Part shown: piece by piece, positions 50,878 to 58,290 of the stretch
How the letters are laid out: each line of letters begins with the position of its first letter
Position numbering within the stretch: position 1 is the stretch's first letter
From: an uncultured Clostridia bacterium
GTDB taxonomy: Bacteria; Bacillota; Clostridia; Christensenellales; Borkfalkiaceae
DNA length: 63,209 nt
Direction of reading: 5' to 3'
Assembly: GCA_944346655.1 (NCBI GenBank)
Contig: CALVMP010000002.1
Location: forward strand, 1 to 63,209
Made by a program: the position numbers and the translations under genes
Notes under the pieces: generated by a model
What the model was told of the DNA's origin: nothing
Database searches by the model: none
Seen by the model: the letters and a program-made list of their open reading frames with translations, nothing else

Positions 50878-51909
50878 ATGAGGGCATGCATCTACGGCGC
50901 GGGCGCAATGGGCACCGTGCTCGGCGCATTCATCTCCCGCGCGGGAAAGGAGATAGATTTAATCACCCGCAACCGCAGCCACGTCGAAATGCTCAACGCC
51001 TCGGGGGCGCGCGTTTCGTTCGCCGCGGGCAGCGGGTTCACGCAAAAGGTTACGGCGCTCACTCCCGATAAAATGTCGGGCAGGTACGATATAATTTTTC
51101 TCATGACCAAACAGCGCCTCAATAGAGAGGTGTGTACATTTTTAAAGGATTGCCTCTCCGACGGCGGCGTTGTATGCACCCTCCAGAACGGTCTGCCCGA
51201 AAGGTCGGTTGCGGAAGTTATCGGCGAGGATAAAACGCTCGGCTGCGCCGTCTCGTGGGGTGCAACCTTTGTGGAGCCGGGGCATGTAATGCTCACCTCC
51301 GCGCCCGACGCCATGACCTTTTCGCTCGGCTCGCCCTTTTTCAAAAACCAAAAAGCGGAGCTTGTAAAACCCTATCTCGAATGTGCGGGAGAGGTGGAGG
51401 AGATTGAAAACTTTGTCGGCGCCCGCTGGTCAAAGCTCATTGTCAACGCGGCGTTTTCCTCTCTTTCGGCGCTTACCTCTCTAACCTTCGGGCAGATTGC
51501 AAAGGGAAGGAAAAGCCGCCGCCTCGCGCAGGCGATTTTAAAGGAGGGCATAGACTGTGCCCTTGCAAACGGCATAACTCCCGCCCCCATTCAGGGGCAC
51601 GACCTCGTAAAGTGGCTCAACTACAACGGCAGAATAAAAAAGGCGCTGTCCTATCTTATCATACCCTTCGCCATGAAAAAGCATAAAAATCTTGTGTCGG
51701 GCATGTATTACGACCTCATTTCGGGCAAAAAGTGCGACATGGACCTCGTCGCGGGCGTCATAAAGGAATACGGCGAAAAGGCAGGGATTCCCACGCCGGT
51801 AACAAACGCCGCGCTGAAGCTGTGTTCCCTCGTAGAGGAAGGCAAAGCGAGCGTTTCGCCCGATAATATATTGCGGTTAACGCATATTTTAAACGCAAAA
51901 AGGGGGTAA
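50878..51909 (+). CDS. ketopantoate reductase family (PanE/ApbA) protein
   Basis: A 343-residue NAD(P)-dependent oxidoreductase with YGAGAMGTVLGAFISRAG as the dinucleotide site. MTKQ and LQNGLPE loops follow, then the C-terminal helical domain with KLIVNAAFSSLSALT (catalytic Lys). It is longer than canonical PanE (about 300 residues) and sits among glycan and lipid hydrolases rather than pantothenate genes, so another 2-oxoacid substrate is possible. It lies 3 bases after the SGNH gene. Confidence 0.85.
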   Translation: MRACIYGAGAMGTVLGAFISRAGKEIDLITRNRSHVEMLNASGARVSFAAGSGFTQKVTALTPDKMSGRYDIIFLMTKQRLNREVCTFLKDCLSDGGVVCTLQNGLPERSVAEVIGEDKTLGCAVSWGATFVEPGHVMLTSAPDAMTFSLGSPFFKNQKAELVKPYLECAGEVEEIENFVGARWSKLIVNAAFSSLSALTSLTFGQIAKGRKSRRLAQAILKEGIDCALANGITPAPIQGHDLVKWLNYNGRIKKALSYLIIPFAMKKHKNLVSGMYYDLISGKKCDMDLVAGVIKEYGEKAGIPTPVTNAALKLCSLVEEGKASVSPDNILRLTHILNAKRG

Positions 51910-51911
51910 AA

Positions 51912-52844
51912 ATGTATTCGGAAATAACTTATCCTTCTGCGGATAAAAAAACTACAATTCACGCCTATATCTGGCGCCCGAAGGGGGCTATACGCGGAGT
52001 TTTGCAGATAATCCACGGCATGGCGGAGCACGCCTTAAGGTACTCGCCCTTTGCGCAGTACATGGCGGAGCGGGGTTTTCTTGTGTGTGCGGAAGACCAT
52101 CTCGGGCACGGTCAGTCCGTCCTCACGCCCGATGAGCTCGGTTACTTCGACGGAGGCGACGGTTCAAAGACTGTGCTCGCCGATATCCGCGCCCTCAACT
52201 TAAAGGTCAGGGAGGAGACGGCGGAGCTGCCGTACTTCATGCTCGGTCACTCCATGGGCTCCTTCTTCTGCCGCAAATATATCTCCCTCTACGGCTCCGA
52301 ACTTGCGGGCGCAATCATAATGGGCACGGGCTTTCAGCCTGCAATCGCCACGGGCGCCGGCAAAGTCGTTGCCACTTTAATCGCCGCCTTCCGCGGCTGG
52401 AAACACCGCTCGCCCTTCATACAAAAGCTTGCATTCGGCTCGTATAAAAAATTCGAAGGTCGCACCCCCAAGGACTGGCTGTCCGCCGACCCCTCTAACG
52501 TAGACATGTACCTTAAAGACCCCCTCTGCGGCGCTCTCTTCACCTGCGGCGGGTTTAAAACGCTCTTTTCCATAGTCGGTCAGGCGTGCAGCTCAAAAAC
52601 CATAAAGAGCACTCCGAAGGATCTGCCCCTGTACCTTGTGTCGGGCGGCGACGACCCCGTGGGCAATTATTCCAAGGGGGTTGAAAAACTGTACGATAAA
52701 TTTATAAAGGCGGGCTCAGGCGACGTCGAAATGACCGTCTATAAGGATTGCCGCCACGAAATCTTAAACGACTACTGTGCGCCCCAGGTTATGGACGACA
52801 TATATACATTTCTAATAAAAAGGTTAACCGAAGACAAATCATGA
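51912..52844 (+). CDS. alpha/beta hydrolase, monoacylglycerol lipase-like
   Basis: A 310-residue serine hydrolase of the lysophospholipase/monoglyceride lipase type (Hydrolase_4). IIHGMAEHALRYSPFAQYM is the oxyanion and lid region, and LGHSMGSFFCRKY the nucleophile elbow. GGDDPVGNYSKG and CRHEILND supply Asp and His. It is cytoplasmic. The gene overlaps the ATP-grasp gene by four bases, so both are probably made together. Confidence 0.9.
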   Translation: MYSEITYPSADKKTTIHAYIWRPKGAIRGVLQIIHGMAEHALRYSPFAQYMAERGFLVCAEDHLGHGQSVLTPDELGYFDGGDGSKTVLADIRALNLKVREETAELPYFMLGHSMGSFFCRKYISLYGSELAGAIIMGTGFQPAIATGAGKVVATLIAAFRGWKHRSPFIQKLAFGSYKKFEGRTPKDWLSADPSNVDMYLKDPLCGALFTCGGFKTLFSIVGQACSSKTIKSTPKDLPLYLVSGGDDPVGNYSKGVEKLYDKFIKAGSGDVEMTVYKDCRHEILNDYCAPQVMDDIYTFLIKRLTEDKS

Positions 52845-54028
52845 AAAACTTTATTTACATTTCACCCAACTTTCCCGAAAACCACAGGCACTTCTGCCGC
52901 CAATTAAAGGACAACGGATTCAACGTTTTAGGCATAGGCGACTGCGAATACTTCAACCTGCTGCCCGAACTCAAGAGCAGCCTCACGGAGTACTACAAGG
53001 TTTCCAATCTTGAAAACTATGACGAGGTGTTCCGCGCCGTAGCGTTCTTCACCTTCCGCTTCGGCAAGATAGACTGGCTCGAAAGCAACAACGAATACTG
53101 GCTCGAGCGCGACGCCCGCCTCCGCCGCGAGTTCAACATAACCTCCGGTTTCATGCCGGAGGATATGAAGAGGGTAAAATTCAAGTCCGCCATGAAGGCG
53201 TGCTATAAAAAGGCGGGCATAAAAACGGCGCGTTACTGCCTTGCCACATCCGTAAATACCTGCAAAAGGTTTATAAAAAAGGTGGGCTATCCCGTCGTCG
53301 TCAAGCCCGATAACGGCGTGGGTGCAAGCGATACGCACAGGCTGACCTGCGAGGAGGATTTAAAGCGCTTTTTCGCGACCAAGCTGCCCATAACATACAT
53401 CATGGAGGAGTATGTCGACGCCACCGTCAATTCCTACGACGCGATAGTCAACTCCGAGGGCGAACCCATCTTCGAAACGGGCAACGTAACTCTGGGCTCG
53501 CTCATGGACGTGGTCAACACGGGCGACAGCTCCATGTTCTATATCGTCAACAAACCCTTCGACGACGTCCGCGACGCGGGTCGCAGGGCTTTAAAGGCGT
53601 TCGGCGTAAAGTCGCGCTTTATACACTTCGAATTTTTCCGCCTCAACTGCGACCAGCCCATGGGCAAAAAGGGCGAAGTCGTCGCCCTCGAAGTCAACAT
53701 GCGCCCCTCGGGCGGCATCTCCCCCGACATGATGAACTACGCGAACTCTACCGACGTCTATAAAATCTGGGCGGATATGATAGCTTACGACAGCACTCTG
53801 CGGACGGTGGGCGAAAGGTTCTACTGCGCCTTCGTGGGCAGAAGGGACGGCAAGCCGTATGTGCACGGCGACGACGAAATTTACGCAAGGTACGGCGCAA
53901 ATATGAAGGCCTCCCAAAGGGTTGCCCCCGCTCTTTCGGGCGCGATGGGCGACAGAATGTTCATCGTAAACTTCAAAACGCTTGAAGAGGTAAACGAATT
54001 TTACCGCTTCACGACTTTATGTAAATAA
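52841..54028 (+). CDS. ATP-grasp enzyme, carbamoyl-phosphate synthase-like
   Basis: A 395-residue ATP-grasp protein that should join a carboxylate to an amine or thiol with ATP cleavage. The pre-ATP-grasp part (1-115) is followed by VGYPVVVKPDNGVGASDTHRL (phosphate-binding loop) and YIMEEYVDATVNSYDAIV. The metal site is ALEVNMRPSGGISPDMMNYANS, with Glu and Asn. The substrate is unknown. Its place at the end of a glycosidase/esterase operon is uncommon. I start at ATG 52841 because longer starts overlap the hydrolase. A perfect terminator follows. Confidence 0.85.
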   Translation: MKNFIYISPNFPENHRHFCRQLKDNGFNVLGIGDCEYFNLLPELKSSLTEYYKVSNLENYDEVFRAVAFFTFRFGKIDWLESNNEYWLERDARLRREFNITSGFMPEDMKRVKFKSAMKACYKKAGIKTARYCLATSVNTCKRFIKKVGYPVVVKPDNGVGASDTHRLTCEEDLKRFFATKLPITYIMEEYVDATVNSYDAIVNSEGEPIFETGNVTLGSLMDVVNTGDSSMFYIVNKPFDDVRDAGRRALKAFGVKSRFIHFEFFRLNCDQPMGKKGEVVALEVNMRPSGGISPDMMNYANSTDVYKIWADMIAYDSTLRTVGERFYCAFVGRRDGKPYVHGDDEIYARYGANMKASQRVAPALSGAMGDRMFIVNFKTLEEVNEFYRFTTLCK

Positions 54029-54044
54029 AAAATTCCGAATAAAC

Positions 54045-54087
54045 TTTTCCGCTCCTCCCGAAAATTTCGGGAGGAGCGGAATTTTTA
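54045..54087 (+). terminator. terminator of the GH3 operon
   Basis: TTCCGCTCCTCCCGAAA and its complement form a perfect hairpin followed by TTTTT. Confidence 0.95.
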
Positions 54088-54144
54088 TTCATAATCGGAG
54101 GATGTGGGCAATAAGCTATTGTAAAGACAATTGGGAGGAAGTTT

Positions 54145-54942
54145 ATGGCAACAGAAAATATAGGCGGGTCGCCAGTAAAGTGCATAGAGGTCGATATTCC
54201 CGGCTGGGTTCAGTCGCTCCCCGTCGAAAGCTCCGCGGTGGCTGAGCTGATAAATTGCGTAAGAAGGGGAGTGGAGGGGATAACCTGCGCCGAGGACTGC
54301 AAAAACCTATCCTCCGTCACCGAGGGGTGCGAAAACTGGCAGGACGAATGCGACGTCGAGGTTTTTCCCGAAGAATCGAAAGCCGTGGTCACGGCGCACA
54401 TAAAGGGCGACGCCTTTTACAGACTGCTCTCCGAAACGGCGGGCGAGGAGATTGCCGACGAATGCTCGCTCATGCGCTTCGTCGTGTCGGCTTCGGCGGC
54501 GCGCAGGGACTATGAAAAGGTAAAGGATGCGCTCGATTGCGCCCGCGTCACCGGCTACGGCATAGTGCGCCCTTCGGATGAAGACTTAAGCCTCGAAAAA
54601 CCCTCCTCCTTCAGGCAGGGCACAAACGTCGGGGTGAAACTTAAGGCGAACGCGCCCGCGTACCACATCATAAAGGTCGACGTCTCGGGGGAGGTTTCGC
54701 CCATCATGGGTTCTGCCGCGCAGGGCGAAGGCATGGTCGGAGAGATTATGAAGGGCTTTGAAAGCGATCCCGACGGCATGTGGAACACCAACTTCTTCGG
54801 CAAAACTTTAAAGGATATGGTGCAGGAGGGGCTTTCCGGCAAGGTTTCGGGCATGGCGGACGACACCCGCTCGAAGCTTCGCAAAGCCATCACCAAAATC
54901 GTAAACGAGGGCAGGGGCGGGGTCATCTGCATACTTCTTTAG
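54145..54942 (+). CDS. spoIVA: SpoIVA-like protein lacking the ATPase domain
   Basis: SpoIVA is the spore-coat morphogen that polymerises with ATP on the forespore. This protein has only 265 residues against about 490 in the family. It matches the middle and C-terminal parts: VDIPGWVQSLP, YGIVRPSDEDLSLEKP, GVKLKANAPAYHIIKVDV, then FESDPDGMWNTNFFGKTLKDMVQEG and the terminal KIVNEGRGGVICILL. The N-terminal TRAFAC-like NTPase with its Walker A site is missing. No such sequence lies in the 116 bases upstream. The start is sound: TTGGGAGGAAGTTT then ATG. It could be a separate partner of a full SpoIVA elsewhere, or a relic. Confidence 0.82.
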   Translation: MATENIGGSPVKCIEVDIPGWVQSLPVESSAVAELINCVRRGVEGITCAEDCKNLSSVTEGCENWQDECDVEVFPEESKAVVTAHIKGDAFYRLLSETAGEEIADECSLMRFVVSASAARRDYEKVKDALDCARVTGYGIVRPSDEDLSLEKPSSFRQGTNVGVKLKANAPAYHIIKVDVSGEVSPIMGSAAQGEGMVGEIMKGFESDPDGMWNTNFFGKTLKDMVQEGLSGKVSGMADDTRSKLRKAITKIVNEGRGGVICILL

Positions 54943-54973
54943 CGCATATGCGCCCCGTTGCAGATATTTAAAA

Positions 54974-55014
54974 TATGTGCGCCCGCGCATTTGCGCGGGC
55001 GCACATAAATTTTT
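54974..55014 (+). terminator. terminator of the SpoIVA-like gene
   Basis: A 15-bp stem starting TATGTGCGCCC has an ATTT loop and is followed by AATTTTTTG. Confidence 0.9.
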
Positions 55015-55068
55015 TGACATATGTGTAAACATGCCGCTTATGCCAATGCATATGCGCGGACGCGCATG

Positions 55069-55206
55069 TCACTCTTCGTCTTTGAATATGTCCGGCGTTA
55101 CAATGCTTCCGTCGGGATTGAACAGTGCCGCGTCGTTTTTCAAAAAGGTTATATATGCGTTGTACTGTTCGCGCGTGAGTTTTTTTATCTTTTTCTTTTT
55201 TGCCAT
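55069..55206 (-). CDS. small lysine-rich protein, 45 aa
   Basis: The coding region is short but the start is convincing: GGAGGTGTTTT then ATG. The product begins MAKKKKIKKLTREQYNAYI and ends with acidic DGSIVTPDIFKDEE. I do not recognise it. Basic N-terminus and acidic C-terminus suggest a small nucleic-acid or ribosome-associated protein, which is speculation. It is flanked by terminators. Confidence 0.6.
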   Translation of the reverse strand: MAKKKKIKKLTREQYNAYITFLKNDAALFNPDGSIVTPDIFKDEE

Positions 55207-55261
55207 AAAACACCTCCGTTTTTCGGATTTATTAAAAATATTATTAACAAAAACCACAAAA

Positions 55262-55290
55262 AAATGCGCGGCTCGACGCGCATTTTTTTG
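55262..55290. terminator. terminator at the end of serA
   Basis: AATGCGCG / CGCGCATT is flanked by A- and T-runs. On the minus strand it follows serA by about 15 bases. Confidence 0.85.
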
Positions 55291-55305
55291 TGGTTGCAAA
55301 GGTAT

Positions 55306-56463
55306 TTAAAGAGCTCTCACTCTGATAACTCCGTCTATGGCTTCAAGCTCCTTCAAAAGCTCTCCGTCGGCTTCGCCGTCGATATCTATTATGGCGTAGG
55401 CATAGTCGCCCTTGCCCTTATCCAAAAGATTGGCTATGTTTATGCCGCGCTTTGAAACGGCGCCCGCAAGCCTTGCTATCATGTTTGCCACATTCATGTG
55501 GCAAACGCAAATCCTCGCGCTGCCCTCCCTCGCCGCGCTCACCGCGGGATAGTTTACCGAGTTGGTTATATTGCCGTTTTCAATGTAATCGACGAGCTGT
55601 CTCGCAGCCATAACGGCGCAGTTGTCCTCGGCTTCGGGTGTGCTCGCGCCCAGATGGGGAACGCATATTGCGCCCTCTACGCCTATGAGCTCCGCCGAAG
55701 GAAAGTCGGTTATGTATCTTGCAACCTTGCCCGAACCCAATGCCGAAATCATGTCCGCGGTGCCTACGAGCTCTCCCCGCGAGTTGTTTATAATTACTAC
55801 GCCGTCCTTGCACTGGGCTATCGTATCCTTGTTGAACATGCCCTTGGTGTCGGGGGTAAGGGGCACGTGCACGGTTATAAAGTCCGCCGCTTTGAAAACT
55901 TCCCCGTTGGTCTGCACGACCTCCACCGAAGGGTCGAGCATGAGCGCGTTGTGCGTAGAGAGGAATGGATCGCACCCCACGACCTTCATGCCGAGGTTTT
56001 TTGCGGCGTTGGCAACCATTATGCCTATCGCGCCCAGACCTATAACGCCCAGCGTTTTGCCTGCGATTTCTCGCCCCGCAAACTTTCCCTTGCCCTTTTC
56101 GACAAGTTTGCCCACGTTTTCGCCTTCGCCCTTTAAGGTCTTAACCCAGTCTATGGCGTCGATAATTTTTCTGCCACCCAAAAACAGCTCGCATACCACC
56201 AGCTCTTTTACGGCGTTGGCGTTGGCGCCGGGGGTGTTGAAAACCACTATGCCTTTTTTTGCGTATTCTGCAACGGGTATGTTGTTCGTGCCCGCGCCTG
56301 CTCTGGCGACGGCGAGGAGGTTATCCCCCGTCTTATATTCCGCCATGGCTGCCGAACGCACCATAATCCCTGCGGGGTCGGCGGCGTTTTCGCTGTAGTC
56401 GTATCCTTCGAATATGCGGTCGGCAAGGGGGCTGATCGCATTGAGTTTGAGTATCGATGCCAT
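55306..56463 (-). CDS. serA: D-3-phosphoglycerate dehydrogenase
   Basis: A 385-residue NAD-dependent enzyme, the first step of serine synthesis. RAGAGTNNIPVAEYAKKGIVV and the Rossmann GVIGLGAIGIMVAN are followed by catalytic INNSRGELV and CVPHLGAST. A C-terminal ACT domain (NVANMIARLAGAVSKRGINIANL) should give feedback control by serine. I chose ATG 56463, one base after serC stops, with AAAGGGAG. The longer start would overlap serC. Confidence 0.95.
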   Translation of the reverse strand: MASILKLNAISPLADRIFEGYDYSENAADPAGIMVRSAAMAEYKTGDNLLAVARAGAGTNNIPVAEYAKKGIVVFNTPGANANAVKELVVCELFLGGRKIIDAIDWVKTLKGEGENVGKLVEKGKGKFAGREIAGKTLGVIGLGAIGIMVANAAKNLGMKVVGCDPFLSTHNALMLDPSVEVVQTNGEVFKAADFITVHVPLTPDTKGMFNKDTIAQCKDGVVIINNSRGELVGTADMISALGSGKVARYITDFPSAELIGVEGAICVPHLGASTPEAEDNCAVMAARQLVDYIENGNITNSVNYPAVSAAREGSARICVCHMNVANMIARLAGAVSKRGINIANLLDKGKGDYAYAIIDIDGEADGELLKELEAIDGVIRVRAL

Positions 56464-56464
56464 A

Positions 56465-57538
56465 TCACGCGTTCTCCCTTTCAAATTTTTTCATAAACTC
56501 AATCAGCGCCTTAACGCCCTCTGCGGGCATTGCGTTGTAAATGGAAGCTCTCATGCCGCCCACGAGCCTGTGCCCTTTAAGCGACACCAGTCCGTTCTTC
56601 TTCGCCTCGGAGACGAACTTTGCGTCCAGCTCGTCGCTGCCCGTAACGAAGGGTACGTTCATGATCGAACGGAACTCGGGCACGACGTTGTTCTTGTAGA
56701 GCTTCGAGTTGTCTATAAAGTCGTATAAGAGGTTTGCCTTGTATGTTGCCGCTTCGTTCATGGCTGCAACGCCGCCCTTTTCCTTCAGGTTTTTCAGCAC
56801 GAGGTCTGCCATGTAGATGGAGAAGGCGGGGGGAGTGTTGTACAGCGAGCCGTTCTCGTCCTGAACCTTCCACCTGAGCATGGTGGGGCAGATTTTAAGC
56901 GGATCCTGAATGAGCGAACGCTTTGCAATGACTATCGTCACGCCCGCCGGGGCAAGGTTTTTCTGCGCGCCCGCATAGATTACGCCGAATTTAGAAACGT
57001 CTATCTCGCGCGAAAATATCTCCGACGACATGTCGGCGACGAGCGGAGCTTCGCACGCGGGGAATTTTACGTATCTCGTGCCGAATATGGTGTTGTTGGA
57101 GGTGATGTGCACATAGTCGGCGCCCTCGGTGTAGCTCAGCTTATCCACGTCGGGAATATAGGTGTAAACTTTATCGGAAGAGTCGCCAATCTTTACCGCC
57201 TCGCCGTAAAGCTGACCTTCCTGCCATGCCTTTTTGGCAAAGTTGCCCGTAACTATGTAGTCCGCTTTGCCGCTGTGCATAAGGTTTAAGGGCACAGCCG
57301 CAAACTGGGTGGAAGCCCCGCCCTGCACAAATATCACGCAGTAGTCGTCGGGCACTTTCAAAAGCTCGCGCGTTAAATTTTCGGCGTCGCGCACAACCGC
57401 CTCGTATGCCTTGTCGCGGTGGGAAATTTCGGTAACCGACATGCCCGTGCCGGCAAAATCCAGGAACTCGTCCTGAGCCTTCTTTAAAACTTCAAGCGGC
57501 AGGGTGGAAGGTCCCGCCGAAAAATTGTAAACTCTCAT
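56465..57538 (-). CDS. serC: phosphoserine aminotransferase
   Basis: A 357-residue class V PLP aminotransferase that makes phosphoserine from 3-phosphohydroxypyruvate. The start MRVYNFSAGPSTLP is diagnostic. The PLP lysine lies in IYAGAQKNLAPAG. YNTPPAFSIYM and GGMRASIYNAMP complete the family pattern. GGAAGGAGAATA precedes ATG 57538. Longer starts add a poorly conserved basic leader. Phosphoserine phosphatase is not in the window. It forms a two-gene operon with serA. Confidence 0.96.
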   Translation of the reverse strand: MRVYNFSAGPSTLPLEVLKKAQDEFLDFAGTGMSVTEISHRDKAYEAVVRDAENLTRELLKVPDDYCVIFVQGGASTQFAAVPLNLMHSGKADYIVTGNFAKKAWQEGQLYGEAVKIGDSSDKVYTYIPDVDKLSYTEGADYVHITSNNTIFGTRYVKFPACEAPLVADMSSEIFSREIDVSKFGVIYAGAQKNLAPAGVTIVIAKRSLIQDPLKICPTMLRWKVQDENGSLYNTPPAFSIYMADLVLKNLKEKGGVAAMNEAATYKANLLYDFIDNSKLYKNNVVPEFRSIMNVPFVTGSDELDAKFVSEAKKNGLVSLKGHRLVGGMRASIYNAMPAEGVKALIEFMKKFERENA

Positions 57539-57609
57539 TATTCTCCTTCCGGGCGCAGGGGTGAAATTTTTCTTTGTCCTCTCCGCCCGCCTTTTATTCA
57601 TAAAAATTG

Positions 57610-57664
57610 ACTTTACTCGGGTAAAGTATGCAACAATTATACATTATTATCGGCAAATATACAA
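57610..57664 (-). promoter_or_regulatory. serCA promoter with downstream operator-like palindrome
   Basis: On the minus strand TTGTAT (57659-57664) and TATAAT (57636-57641) have 17 bases between them. A perfect inverted repeat ACTTTAC-N4-GTAAAGT (57610-57627) starts at the expected +1. That is an ideal site for a repressor of serine synthesis. Confidence 0.78.
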
Positions 57665-58203
57665 GCGTTTTGCATAAAAATAAAAAAATAAATTTGCAGA
57701 ATGTCCCCGCCGCCGTACTCCGCAATCGGGCATGGATGGATAAACCGTGCTCGTCTTGCGGAAAACGTGACGTTTCGTCGGCGCAAATGTCTCTTCTGCG
57801 CGAGCGTGGCTAAGGCAGAGATTCTTAGGCTTCGCCTCAGAATGACAGATTATTATACTTCTCGGTCGAAAGATTTTCTTTGGTCTGTCATTGAGCGTAG
57901 TCGAAACATCTCCTTGTAGTGCCTCGGTCGATTTATAAAATATTACTCACCACAATGCAAGCACAGCTTGCAATTCATGTTGCCGATAGTAAACCCAATT
58001 GAAAAGAGGAGTTGAGGCAACAATTCATGGCAAAGCCAATTCATGCACGAAGTGCAATTCATTGTCTTTCACAAAGTGCATTCATAGTCTTTTTCCCTGC
58101 CGCTTCTGCGGAAGGAAAGAATATCTGCGGCATATTTAAAGGGTAACGGAGGCGGATTGGCAAAAAAAATTGTCATAAATCAAAAAAATTTTGCCCTGAA
58201 CTA
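57665..58203. repeat. repeat-rich intergenic region
   Basis: No gene is seen in 540 bases. The second copy of the CCGCAA/TTGCGG hairpin element is at 57713-57773. Inverted-repeat sequence of the AGATTCTTAGGCTTCGCC and TGTCATTGAGCGTAGTCG types, common between genes in anaerobes, is at about 57820-57912. From about 57957 small hairpins (GCAAGC..GCTTGC, GGCAAAGCC, GCACGAAGTGC) alternate with AATTCAT words. Confidence 0.6.
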
Positions 58204-58232
58204 TTTACATTTACAAAATTTTGTTGTAAACT
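58204..58232 (+). promoter_or_regulatory. promoter of the 1058-residue protein gene
   Basis: TTTACA and TAAACT are separated by 17 bases. GAGGTGTATC precedes the ATG. Confidence 0.65.
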
Positions 58233-58290
58233 AAATAAAGGAATAATATTTGCGGTGCTCGCCGCGGACTACAAATTATCGAGGTGTATC

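Noticed and set aside
57940..58090. Possible CRISPR array from regularly repeated AATTCAT words
   Set aside because: The repeated word is only seven bases, the intervals are short and irregular, the inserts are hairpins rather than unique spacers, and no cas gene is near.
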